Assembly: GCA_001179505.1 (NCBI GenBank)
Contig: CDMY01000821.1
Coordinates: 176,546-240,545 of the forward strand
Origin: Vitrella brassicaformis
Taxonomy: Eukaryota; Sar; Vitrellaceae
DNA: 64,000 bases
Reading direction: 5' to 3'
The translations under genes and the position numbers were made by a program. The notes beneath the pieces were generated by a model. The model had not been told where the DNA came from, ran no database searches, and was given only the letters and a program-made list of their open reading frames with translations. Below are positions 35,231-46,799 of this stretch, in pieces (the stretch's first letter is position 1; each line of letters starts with the position of its first letter).

Positions 35231-37257
35231 TCACGTAATGTGCGGCTGCCATCGCCGCAATATCAGCCCTCGGCAGCCCAGCCAATTGGCCGCCGCACTC
35301 ACCCCTTCCCCATCCTGCATGCCCCCCACTGCTGCACCACCGCCATCTGCCGTCTCTGTTTTCGTTTCGATGCCCAGCAGTCCCAGAAGGAACGTCAGGT
35401 CGGGTGAGGGCGGGTGTGGCAGGGCGGCGGGGGGGATGGGGATGGGGGGCACTTCACGGACGACGACAACATCCTGGGGTAGATCAACAGACAGACAGAC
35501 AGACAACAGAAGGGTGGGTGGCTGGATCCACCCATTGTGAGTCTCTCTGGCTGCTGAGCTGACCTTGGCCACGCTGACGGCTAGACGGGACCCACACACC
35601 ACCTCCCTTCAGAAAGAAAGAAGGACACACCGACACAGGTGGATGGATGGACGAAAAATCGATCCACGGACACACACGTACGATATGCATCCTGACCTCC
35701 ATGTGGTGGGCTGGGGCTGCGGTTGGGCGTCTCCCTCCCTCTGCTGCTCCTCAGCGCTCCCCACTGCCATGGTGTCACCACCTCCATCGTTCAGCCTCCG
35801 CCGCTTGCTGGACCTCTCGGCCGCCACATCATCATCGCTCATGTCAGGGGCCGGCCCGCCTTTACCTTCATCATCTGGCTGATGCGGGTGGAGCTGCACC
35901 GCATATCTACACGAACACACAAAGAGAGAGAGAGCGAGACCCATATAGAGGAGAGATGCCACTCCTGCTTTGTGTTGGTGTGATGGATGTGTGTGCGTTA
36001 GTTCACTGGCTGTCTCACTGACTGTGCGTGGACTTTTTCGGGTGTGGATGCGTAGAGGAGGTAGTTGGCGCCGAACTTCATGCCGCTCTTCACCACCCAG
36101 CCCTTCAGACGCAAATACACATAACTGCACACAGCACCACACACACATATACACACACATTCGAACACAGCCACACCGATTGGATGCACACAGGTACATG
36201 CATACCTCCTGAATGAGAAGGCAAAGCGCAACTGCGACCGGCAAAAGGCCTCGTAGGCCTCACGGCAAGACATAAATGACGCATCAAGGTTCCCTGCACA
36301 CACACACACACCCCGATAGATAGACATATGTCAGTCACATAAGTCCCAACCAAGCAACAAAAGCAGAAAGCGCCCGCCCCACTGACCTCTCAGCCGGACG
36401 TCGAAGGGGAAGCTGCCCATCTCGCCCAGCAGCACCAGGTAGAGTGCCTCCTCGGGGGCCAGGCAGAAGGCCTGCAGGTCGGCGTTGTGCTTGCCGTACC
36501 CATTGGCCTTCAGGTAGGCCTCGAACCGCCGAGGGGGCTTGAGGAACAGCACACAGGGGTGGGCGAAGATGCCCACCACCCTCTCTCTCCTTGACACCAG
36601 CTCAGCATCGATTCGATTACCACCAGCGGCAGCAGCAGCAGCAGCAGCAGATCTTGAGACGTATGACGGGATCCCACTTGGGGTGCTTTCACTGAACTGA
36701 TAGAGGTAGGCTGAGCGAAAACAGCCAAAAGGGCAGGCAGACAGGGAGTGCGTGTGGATGCTCCATATCTCCCCTCACCCACCCACCGACCCACCAGTGT
36801 CATTCTGTCGCTTGTTCATCTGTGACGACTTGGTCATCCAGTCGTCACACACCACCTTGGCCCGACCGCCGCTGATGGACGCCTCTGTCAGCGAATTGTC
36901 ACGCAGGAAACGAGCAAAACCCTGACACCACGCACCACACGCCACACGCAGCGGGCCACCACTGTGTGAGCACAGCACTCATTCGCATCTGCCGTAGCCG
37001 CACCGCACCTGCGTGCTGAGAGTCCTGGCCACGACGATGTGTGTGATGCTTGGGTTGAGCTCCTTCGAATCCTCCCGCCCCTCTTCGCCAATCACCGTGC
37101 AGGTGATCTCCTGTGCCACCTGTCCGCCCTTCTTCCTCACTCGCTCACTCATCGCCTTGATCCGCTCCAGGCCCAGGTCGCCCCGCCGCACAAAGTACAG
37201 GCAGCAGGAAGAGAAAACCCCCGCAGACGACGAGCAGGACACGGACGACTCAGCCAT
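35231..37257 (-). CDS. BRCT domain fused to Sen2-type tR­NA-splicing endonuclease
   Basis: Exons on the reverse strand: 37257-37009, 36921-36795, 36710-36387, 36293-36206, 36124-36023, 35906-35697, a tentative 10-base exon 35573-35564, and 35473-35231, all in phase. Residues ~10-125 form a DNA polymerase X-like BRCT domain: VFSSCCLYFVRRGDLG, VRKKGGQV, ITHIVVARTLSTQ and AKVVCDDWM. A Ser/Ala-rich linker (7 Ala) follows. The C-terminal half matches Sen2: LQAFCLAPEEALYLV, then SYVYLRLKGWVVKSGMKFGA with the catalytic Tyr and Lys, and KVHAQYAV with the catalytic His. An acidic insertion (about residues 310-370) precedes the last strand. Sen2 cleaves the 5' splice site of intron-containing tRNAs. 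I know of no described BRCT-Sen2 protein. Confidence 0.78.
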
Positions 37258-37500
37258 TGCGAGTTGCAACTGGATGAATAAGAGCTGCCGGATCTTTGAC
37301 CTCTTCGGCTGCGAATGCCGTGTGGCTGCGTTTCTGGCCTCTTTCCACAAAAGCGCGCAAAGGATCGCTCCATAGCTCGCAGACGGAGAAGGCGAAAGAG
37401 GCGGACTTCAGGAGATCTGTGAAGATCTGTCACCAGTGTGGTCAGTACCGTTCATCGCTTTCAACAGATAGTAGACAGACAGGCAGAAGCTGGCGCGACG

Positions 37501-40500
37501 ATGGGTGGGATGACGGAGATGGCGCGGCTGCGGACGGAGGAGAGCAGCAGCGGGGACAAACTGACCGGCGGCGGGGGGAGGAAGATGCACTACTACGTCA
37601 ATGAGAACCCCCCATGGTATGACTGATCGACATGACGGACAACAAACAACCGACAACCATGGATCTTTACCTCTCTGACCGTGTGTGTGTGCGTGTGCAG
37701 GTACTACGCCATCGTGCTGGGCTTCCAGCATTATCTGACCATGTTTGGCGCGACCATCGCCATCCCATTCATGTGAGTGGGCTGACCCGACACACACACA
37801 CAGCACAGCACGTGTGTGATTGATTCAAGTGGGTGTGAGCGAGAGGCCAGTGAGGCCTCCCGGCAGATGATGGCATTTGTGCGTGCATGAGCAGTGTACA
37901 CACACACACATACTGTGATTAGAACCATGTAGCCATTAGCAGGAATGGCACCTGATGCACTCATTTAATAACGGTTGCTGCGGGTGTGTCGTCCTGTATC
38001 TTGTCCTCTCTGTCATGTTTCTTTCTTTCTCTCTCTCTCTGTGTGTGTGTGTGTATACTGTGCAGATTGTCCGATGCCCTCGGCGTGACAGAGCTGAAAG
38101 ACGTGAGCTGCCTGGCCAGATAACAGAAAGCTCCACTCGTCCATCCATCAGCGGCATATCTGTCCGTCTGGCTGTCTGTCTGTCTGTCTGTCTGTCTGCG
38201 TGTGTTGCAGAAAGCCCGTTTGATCCAGACCATCTTCTTCTGCAGCGGACTCTGCACTCTCCTACAGGGCCTCTTCGGCCTACGGCTGCCTGTGGTCCAG
38301 GGCGGCACATTCAGCTTCCTCGCACCGGCCATGGCCATCGCAAACGTACGCAAAGCAGACCCTCTTCGCTCTTCGCCCCACACCATGCTGTTACCCTGTG
38401 TATGTATGCAGCTGCCGGTGTTTGCTGATGCGGGGTGGCGGCCCAAGCTCCTCGAGATCCAGGGGGCCATCATGGTGGCGGCCCTGTTTGAGGTCATCAT
38501 GGGTGCGACGGGTCTGGTGGGGATCCTTCTGCGGTTCGTTGGGCCATTGACAATCGCTCCCACCATCACCATGATCGGCGTGTCGCTTTCTGAGGCGGCG
38601 GTGTTGCAGTCGAGTGGGAATCCTGGGATCGCCTTTATGGGTAGGTGACATGGGGAGGGCAGGGGGGGGGAGGGGCATGAGTACAGGGGCTGATGGATTG
38701 TCTATCTGGGTGTGTGCCTGTGTCTGTGTGTGTGGTGTATAGTTGTGGTGCTGCTGATCGTCTTCTCGCAGTCTGCATGGCTGGGAAAGATCAAGTGAGT
38801 GAGTGAGTGAGTGAGTGAGTGGGGCCGCTGGCGGGAAGGAATGAATCCTCCCTCCTCGCCTGTAATCAATCGCACACAATCGGTTGTGTGTGCTTTGTGT
38901 GTGTGTGTGCTTTGTATGTGTGTAGGCTCCGCGTGGGCAATGCCGAGCTGCCTGTGGTCCACCTGTTCCCGGTGCTGCTGGGGATCCTGATCAGCTGGGG
39001 AGTATGCGCGATACTCACAGCCACGGGTGAGTGAGGGATAGAGGCCTTCGATTGGTTGATTGATGGCTGTGTGGATGTGACGTACATGTGTGTGTGTGTG
39101 TGTGTGTTGGGGTGCGTGTGTCTGTTCTTCTGTACCTGTACGTTGGGCTAGATACATTACGTGAGGGCGACGCCGCGCGCACCGACGGCAACCTGGCTGT
39201 GCTCAAGACTGTGCCCTGGTTTTACTTCCCCTATCCAGTGAACACACCAGAATACACGAGACATGCACGTGCACATGCATCTCTGTCTGTCTGGGTTTGT
39301 GGGTGGGTGGGTGAGTGGGTGGGATGTGTGTGTAGGGTCAGTGGGGGACGCCCACTGTGAGCGTGGCTGGTGTCTTTGGGATGCTGGCTGGCGTTCTCGC
39401 CGGGATGATCGAGTCCATCGGCGATTACTACGCCATCGCGCGCCTCGCGGACGCACCGCCGCCACCCAAGTACACACACGCACGTGCCCATTACGTTGAT
39501 GTGGATGTGCGCGTGGGTGTCATGACGTCGATGGATAAACAGGACTGCCGTGAACCGTGGGATACTGTTTGAGGGCATCGGCTGCATCATTGCCGGTGCA
39601 TGGGGGTCGGGCAACGGTGAGGACACCACACACACCAAGCGGCACACACAGCACAGCACGTACCCACACACACTGTCTGTCGGTTTGGCTGGCCGCTGGT
39701 TGTGTGCAGGTACGACAACGTATTCTGAGAACAACGGTGCTGTCGGCCTAACGCGTGTCGCGAGCAGGACTGTCGTCTTGAGCGGGGCGTGCATCATGCT
39801 CCTCTTCGGCATCATCGGCAAATTCGGCGGCATCTTCGCAACCATTCCTGGACCGATCGTACGCCCCCCCACACACACAGACACACAGACACATTAAGAC
39901 AACCACACCCACAGTGCCCTGATATGTGGGTGTCGTGTCGGTGTTGTGGATGATCGGTTGGTTCACTCACTAGGTTGGCGGCGTGTACTGCGTGATGTTT
40001 GGGATGATTGTGGGCGTCGGCATCAGCAACCTCCAATACTGCGACCTCAAGTCAGCGAGGTGCGTTCAGTTCACACACACGGCCACCCCCCCTCCCCTCC
40101 CCCATGCACACATAGAATATCTCTCTCTCTCTCTCTCTCTTTGTTTCTTTCTCTGTTTCTCTCTGTGCAGGAACCTGTTTGTGGTGGGATTCTCCATTCT
40201 GATGGCCTTGGTGATCCCCGACTACGTCGATAAAAACCCGAAGAAGTTCGACACCGGTGTGGCGGAGCTGACACAGATCATCACGGTGCTTCTCTCCACC
40301 AACATGGCCGTCGCCGGCATCATCGCTTGCCTCCTCGACAACATCCTCCCAGGTGAGTCAGTCAGTCAGTCTGTCTGTCTGTCACGGATTGAGGGCGCCA
40401 CAGCTGCATCCATCTCTTTCTCTCTCTCTCTGTGTGTGGGTGTCTAGGCACTGACGAGGAGCGTGGCATCACGGCGCTGCATGGGGGTGGTGCGGGGGCG

Positions 40501-40856
40501 AGAGCCGCATCTGAGGTGAGCGAGCGACAACAGGAAAAGGCCACATTGACACCTCTCTGTGTCTCTTCACATGATTGCTGCATTCAGGAGGAGGTTGCCA
40601 AGACGTACAACCCCATCGGCATCGAGGCCATCTATCGGTGAGCCACGCAGACAGACAGGCACCACACCGGGCTTGCTGGATGGCGTATATGTTTGCTTCG
40701 TGTGTGCGTGCATGCAGTGTGTTTCCGGCGTTTGTGCGTTGGTGTCCGTTCCTGCCGGTGCCGTACCACGGCAAGGGCGACGACACCGACAAGAACGGGG
40801 GCTTGTCCATCTCGCCCACAGAGCCTGACACAAATGACTTGTCGTCGAAGGTCTAG
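37501..40856 (+). CDS. Nucleobase/ascorbate transporter (NAT, SLC23 family)
   Basis: Sixteen exons from 37501-37616 to 40718-40856, with consistent phases (others: 37701-37772, 38066-38102, 38211-38345, 38412-38640, 38743-38794, 38926-39026, 39152-39237, 39336-39469, 39543-39616, 39710-39858, 39974-40059, 40171-40352, 40448-40515, 40588-40637). The protein has about 14 hydrophobic segments. Family hallmarks are [17 protein letters not shown] in TM1, [17 protein letters not shown] in TM3, [14 protein letters not shown] in TM8 and the NAT signature [19 protein letters not shown], with [16 protein letters not shown] after it. It takes up xanthine, uracil or ascorbate type substrates; which one cannot be told. 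N- and C-termini are cytosolic and polar. It is divergent from the Sen2 fusion gene, with 243 bases between starts. Confidence 0.92.
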
Positions 40857-41060
40857 CCTGTCTGTCAGTGAGTCTGTCTGTGAGTCTGTCAGTGAGTCGT
40901 CTTATTGGTTGTCGCCGGTTGCGACCGACAGCCGTTCGTTGAGAGAAGACGCCGTCAGTGTTTTCGTCTTTATTATTATTCAGGCGACCCGTGTGTGTAT
41001 GTGTGTGATCAGGTCGCCCTTTTTGGCTGAACCTGCCAAGGCAGCTAGCTTTGTGTGAGT

Positions 41061-41135
41061 GTGGTCTTCTCCTCTTTCTTTCTCTTTTCCCCTTTCTTTT
41101 TCCTTTTTCTTTTTCCTTTTTCTTTTTCCTTTTCC
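41061..41135. repeat. Pyrimidine-rich CTTTTT tandem tract
   Basis: An almost pure C/T stretch built from cctttttctttttc-like units about 60 bases downstream of the transporter's 3' end region. Confidence 0.85.
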
Positions 41136-41774
41136 CGTGTTGGTTCCCTGCGTGATTGCTTGCCTGAAGAAAAGAATCGGCCCCACGAAGTGACCGACCG
41201 ACCTATTGGTCAGCCTAGCCTGGTTGGGGCGCGTGTTTGTTCGTTTGTTCGTGTAAGGAGGTGTATGCTACATGGACGGAGGGAGGGGGGAGCGAGGGAG
41301 GGAGGGATTCATTCATACCGTTGCAAGTGCGTACTGGCTGAGAAGCTGAGAATGGGTGTCTCTGCCTGAGCGGCGAATGAGCAAGCAATAGGTAGGAGTA
41401 CTTTTATCGGTCCGTGTGTCGGTGTGTCGGTCTTATTGGGCACGGGGGCAATGGACCGTAAGCTCCATCCATCTACACGTCCATCAAGAATTTTTACGTC
41501 CGTGCCACGCCGCGAGAGTGCCCGGCATGGACATCATGATGTGTGTATCGTGAGTGCTCACTGCTGTGTGTCGTGGGTGGGAGGGGCGCAACCCCGCCGT
41601 TTTTTGAGGCGGGTCGGGTCAGCCTCCCAACCAGACACACGTGTGCGTGTGCATGTGCCGTGTAAGTGGCGTGCTGTGTGGATACGAGTTGAGAGGAGGA
41701 TAACTGCGCTGCCTCTGTGTCAGGGCCACGAGTGGAGTGCGTGGGGTCTGAGTTGTCGTGGCATCTCGAGGAAG

Positions 41775-42330
41775 ATAGATAGTGAGGCTGCATAGCTACG
41801 TTTACAAGTCGATCAAGTGAATCAGTGAGTGACCGAGAGAGCGATATGTCATGATTTGTTGATTGATTAATTGAGCGAGCGATTGATTTGGTGATCAATC
41901 ATATGTTATGTCATGTCACATATGATTGATTGTTGATCAACCAATCAATCAATCAAACAACAAATCACGACCGCCCGCCGATGATGGCTTTACGTATACA
42001 CAATCAATCAATCAAGCAGAGCAAGATCAATCAATTAACAAATCAATCAACCAATCATGACTGGTCGCCCGCCGATGATGGGTTTTCTGGGCTTCTTGAT
42101 CCTGCTTTGCGACGTTTGACTTGACTGGGGCCGCGGGAAAAGGCGACAAACAAGAATGCAAGCATGAATGTAAGCAACAAGAAATGTACAGACACACGAA
42201 CACATGTCTCTTTCTGAAGCACACGAAGGGTCACGCCAAGCAGACACTGTGTCTTGCTTTTTGTCTCTTTGATAGGCTGCGACCGTCCCGACTGCCCATC
42301 AAACAACAACGGCAACAACACCGCCGGCGT
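41775..42330. repeat. Dispersed repeat, copy A
   Basis: Blocks gctgcatagc...gatca(g)tgaatca, a CAAT array, gcccgccgatgatggg, cgtttgacttgactggggcc, cagacacacgaacacatgtctc and gtctctttgataggctgc occur in the same order at 58,985-59,420. Within copy A the ccgcccgccgatgatgg block itself appears twice (41,970 and 42,065). Confidence 0.8.
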
Positions 42331-42565
42331 CGGTGTACATAGATAGCATCTTACCATGAAGCACGAAATGCTCCCCTGCCAAGCAAACAAACTGCACATA
42401 GGGAGGGAGGGAGGGAGGGATGGGCCATTGACGTGATTTGTTGATTGTGTTCGGGTGGGTCACATACTCACGTCGCACTGGGAGCCTGGACAGCCAACCT
42501 GCACAGAGACAGAGAGACAGAGAGACAGACAGAGGGAGGGGTGGGCGTGTGTGTGTGTGGATGCC

Positions 42566-45393
42566 TCACCCACACATCCGTGAGTGTACCCATGCGCCCG
42601 GCAACGTCTTCTGTTGGGTGTGCGATGCAGTGAGCACAATCGCCATCAGATATAGAATGTAGGCAGCAATCTTCTGTCCGTCGGGCCCCTCGCACCACCT
42701 GTACCATACCCACAAGACACATCACACAACACACATCAAGTGTTATTGGCTGACTCACTCACTTGCTGTCCTCAACAAACGTCGGAGAGTTGATGCATCC
42801 TCGTATGTGCGACGTACCGGTCATGACACTGTGGCAGTATGTGTCGATGCGCTTGTATAGGTCCTTGCAGCCTGGGCCGGCGTCGATGTGGCCCGGCACA
42901 ATGTCCTCGAAGAAGCTCAGGGCCAAGAGGGAGAGTCTGGGGCCAATGAACACGGGGCTCCTCAATGGCTTTCTTGGCCTTCGTCTTCGCGCGCTCGATG
43001 CATCCCTGGTAGAGCTCGACCACCGCCTGTCGCGTTGTGAAGCTGCCGAACGAGCACCCCTTGCTCAGGCGGGTCATGTCGGCCTTCTGCGCAGTGTACC
43101 AGGCGATGGCGGCTGTCTTGTACTTGGGGTCGGCGTCGGAGGGCATGGCAAGCAGGAGGACGGCCCATGCGGCACAGACGATGTCGCTGGCGAAGCCGAT
43201 GTCCTCCTGCTGCCGCTCCTCGACCTTGGCCATGAGATTGCCGATCGTCATGCAGGGCGCGTTTGGGTGGCAGCGAAGGGGAGGCTGCGGGGGCGGGGGA
43301 GACCCATCCGGGGATGTCACGCAGCGTGACATCTCCATGTCGATGAGAAGGACTTCCCCCATCCGTCGGTCGGCGACCAGCACATTCTCGATCGACATCC
43401 GTGAAAGCAGGTTGACACCCATTGCGGCCTTGACACGCGCATCGACGACATTTGGCGCCGCACAAACCGACCGCAGCTTCTCCCCTCCAAAGCCATCTGC
43501 ATCACACCGCACCACACAACACATGAAGATATGCGCCACTCCTCCCTTGGCACTTCATTTCTTTTTCCATTCGCTTACCAGCACTAACCTTCTCCATGAG
43601 AATGCACAGCCCCCTCTCATACTCAGCCGTCGCCCCTCCCTCGGTAAGTTCCACCAACGCTGTCGGGCGCAGCTCGGGCACATCAGCCACATCGGCGAGT
43701 ATCCGGGGGGCGATCTGCTCGGTCCCGGTGTGGCGATCAGGCAGCGCCGTCAGCTGCAGCTGGGCATCCTGCAGGGCCGCGTTCTCCCCAGCCCATTGCT
43801 GCAGCTCCCGCAGCCTCTCTGCCTCAATGGCGAGGCCATCAACCAGCAGCGCCGCCCTCCCCATATCCCCGCCCTTCTTCCACAGCTCCCTCGCCACACT
43901 CTTGCGCACCACCGGCACGGGCACGTGGCCCGGTAATGTGCCAGGGCACACGTCGCACTCCCCGCGACCTCCCTCCTCTCCTGTGAACGGCTCGCCCAGG
44001 ACCACCGACCTCACCAGCTCGGTGGGGTCACTGTCGTCGGTGCTGCTGGTGGGCCGGTCGCCGTCGTCGTGCGAGTGAGAGGTGGCGGCTGTGATGGGAG
44101 AGGCGGGCTCTGGGGCGGTGGTGGCGGTGGTTTCGGATGGAGCAGCCGCCGGTGCGTTGGGCGAGGACGGGGGCGGCGCCAGAGGGGATGGGTCGGTGGG
44201 GCTGTGGCTGTCAGAGGGGCTCCTCTGCAGGGGTTTGGGAGGGGGAGGGCCGCTGACAACGTCGTCGTCAGTGATCTCCATGGGCGCCCCAGCGCTGTTG
44301 CCTGCGATGGCGATGGCGTTGGCGTTGCTGGCAGATGCAGATGCAGAGATTGCTGGAATGACGTTGGCCGCCGGCGATTGGTCGGGTGGTGGTGACATGG
44401 GAGAGGGGGAGGGACAGGGGGAAGGCGTCAATGCCGTTGTTCTCGGTCTCTTCTTTCTTGCATACCACACCATCGATATCCGCCGCTGCACCTCAGGCAG
44501 TGTGAGGTGAGCTGCCGCCTCCTGACGAGACACTATCTTCGGCGCTGCCGCATCGTCCCCAATGGCCCACGTCTCTTTGTTGTCAGAGCACTTGGCCAGT
44601 GCCGCACAGTGGCCGCCATTGACCACCTCGTGTCCGTTGTCGTCCCTGTCAAGGTGGTGGAACTGGACGGCGAATAGCTCGAAAGGGATGGAACTGGTGA
44701 CAGTGGGCAGCTCAAGCGTCATGGGGGCCGAGATGCGAAGGGGGCTGGGGTATTGACGGTCTATCGTCCCCCAGTTGGTGTAGTGGCACTGTGCGCGCTT
44801 CACCGACAGCGCCAGGACGTCCGCCGCATCGTACATCTGCTGTCTGCAATATAACCAAAGGAAACAAGCAATGGATGGATGAATGGCTGGATGAATGGAT
44901 AAACATCGATGGATTTGTGTCATAGGAGCACCCCGTCTTACTTGTATGTGATGCGACCTCCGCAGCCAGAGCACGGGCGCTGGCCTTCGGGCTTATCATC
45001 TTGCAGCAAGGTCGCCTGGATGACCTCCGTGAGGTCCCACTCCTTGGACAGATCCATCACGTCAGTCACACCAATTTCCACCACCCTCTCCGTAGCGCCA
45101 ACAGCTTCCCTGCCCTCGCCACACTGACACACCTTCTTCCTCAGAAGGGCACATCCAAACACCGCCCCAAATCGGCTCTCCTCCGAGACACCAGCCGCCG
45201 ACTCCTCACATTCGATGATGTGCAGGAGAGCACGGAGTGTCTCAGCGGTGTCCTGTTGGCGCCGCACATCGAGGTCGTAGTCGCCGCCCCAAAAATCGCC
45301 ACGCGGCTTTTGAAGATGCGAGAGCAGCGGCGTCATATCGAGGAGAGGGGCGCCCTGGCCGGTCGATGACGCGACGTTGAGGAAAAACTTCAT
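42566..45393 (-). CDS. USP fragment without Cys box, fused to a pseudokinase domain
   Basis: Exons: 45393-44942, 44843-43579, 43496-42763 and 42698-42566. Exons 1-2 repeat the USP gene at 15392 almost exactly (QQDTAETLRALL, CSGCGGRITYK, His box NGGHCAALAK), but the duplication starts downstream of the catalytic Cys box. A one-base deletion after MVWYA (near 44,455) shifts the frame into a ~110-residue Pro/Ser/Ala linker, then a kinase-like domain: VVRKSV lysine, a Glu-containing helix, CILMEKV hinge, LLSRMSIENVLV in place of HRDxKxxN, and LLIDME in place of DFG. The catalytic Asp is replaced by Arg. A +1 frame change is needed near 42,962 to continue into SPVFIGPRLSLLALSFFEDI; no intron explains it. 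Expression as one protein is therefore uncertain. Confidence 0.6.
44460..45370 (-). repeat. Segmental duplication of the USP gene (partner 16000-16920)
   Basis: The two segments, ~28.5 kb apart in the same orientation, share exon sequence, the intron at 44,843-44,942 (16,386-16,483) and its ATGGATGG microsatellite with few substitutions, so the duplication is recent. Confidence 0.9.
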
Positions 45394-45505
45394 TCATACA
45401 CAACACAACACACAAGACACAACACACAGGGGTGAGGGGGAGGAGAGGGGGGGAAGCGGCGCGTGTGGTGTGGTGTGTGTGGTGGTGTCACCGTGCGCCC
45501 TGCAG

Positions 45506-45960
45506 TCACTCTTCCGTCTGCCCAGCAGCGACATCCCTGGAGGTGACGGCGGCGTACCTGCGCGTGACACCGGTGATCGGGTTTGTCGGTGATGGGATTC
45601 GAATTGAAGTGATAGACGAATGGAATGCAGTGTCGTCAACTATAGAAGAAACAAACAAATGCAGATACAAACACTCAGTCCCCGCCTTCCTCCTGTTCTT
45701 TCCGCATTGACCTTCCTGGTCCTTGTCAAGACTCTTTGGTCGTCTTCCTCTCCCTGGCCAGCGACAACACCTCCCACACCTCTTCAGACTCCCACACCTC
45801 GACAGGTTCTTGAGCAGCTGTTGAGTCTCACTCCGCATTACGATGAAGCTGAAGGCTGAGGTTAGGCCAACGAGTACAGGGATGTATACGAGACTGGTCG
45901 CTCTTTCGTCGAGGAAGGACCGCCCAGACGCCGCTGTCACAATCGCGCAGACGATGAACA
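45506..45960 (-). CDS. C-terminal coding unit B of a tandem pair: TM segment plus basic Cys-rich tail
   Basis: On the reverse strand an open frame ending at 45506 encodes a hydrophobic stretch (LFIVCAIVTAAS; YIPVLVGLTSAFSFIVM), then ETQQLLKNL, a Cys/Arg-rich basic patch and a tail ending GQTEE. A parallel unit lies at 46192-46725. Insertions and deletions between the units in the tail are multiples of three, which supports translation. The 5' end and splicing are not resolved. Family unknown. Confidence 0.4.
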
Positions 45961-46191
45961 GGTGTGGGTGTGGGTGTGTGGGCCTGGTAGGTGTGTGGGT
46001 AGTTGTTGTAGGCTGATTACTCAGCCTTCTTGGTGTCGGTGGCGGGGGCAAACAGCTCGTCCCACTGAACGCAACATACCACAACACAACACAACACACA
46101 AGACACAACACACAGGGGTGAGGGGGAGGACAGGGGGAGAAGGGGCGCGTGTGGTGTGGTGTGTGTGGTGGTGTCACCGTGCACCCTGCAG

Positions 46192-46760
46192 TCAATCTTC
46201 CGTCTGCCCAGCAGCCTGGGCGTGCCTGGGCGTGACGGCGTGCCTGGGCGTGACACCGGTGATCGGGTTTGTTGGTGATGGGATTCGTTCTGAAGGGATG
46301 GACGAAGGGGATGCAGTGTCGTCAACTATAGAAGAAACAAACAAATGCAGATACAAACACTCAGTGCCCGCCTTCCTGTTCTTTCTGCATTGACCTTGGT
46401 CCTTGTCACGACTCTTTCCTCGTCTTCCTCTCCCTGGCCAGCGACAACACCTCCCACACCTCTTCAAACTCCCACACCTCGACAGGTTCTTGAGCAGCTG
46501 TTGAGTCTCACGCCGCAGTACGACGAAGCTGAAGGTTAGTGTTATGGCAGCGAGTGAAGTGACCGCTACGACACAAATGCTGTGTCTGTGCCGGGGAGGG
46601 AGGACCGCCCAGACAACGCTGTCACAATCGCGCAGACGATGTACACGACGCACACCACGAAGACGACCAAGGACAGCGGGGTGAGCACGGCCACGAATAC
46701 TCCAGGCCAGCCCTACCACACACCACACACACGCGGACTCACCAACACACCTGCTTGCCC
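46192..46760 (-). CDS. C-terminal coding unit A of a tandem pair: TM segments plus basic Cys-rich tail
   Basis: The upstream exon (about 46,710-46,600, reverse strand) encodes a strong membrane segment (VFVAVLTPLSLVVFVVCVVY followed by IVCAIVTAL). The last exon from ~46,565 encodes AVTSLAAITLTFSFVVLRRE, QQLLKNL, the Cys/Arg-rich patch and a tail ending GQTED with stop at 46192. It parallels unit B. The junction around 46,575 (TAG just before CGGTCACTTC on the reverse strand) may be an acceptor. Family unknown. Confidence 0.4.
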
Positions 46761-46799
46761 GTCATCTCGCCACTTTCAGCTTACCACCTCTTGCTCGGC

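Larger units (their letters stand above)
40857..42565. other. Repeat-rich intergenic region between convergent genes
   Basis: About 1.7 kb without a supported gene. It contains a CTGT/GAGT run (40860-40900), a pyrimidine tract, CAAT/GATT arrays around 41,860-42,060 and one copy of a dispersed repeat. Confidence 0.6.
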
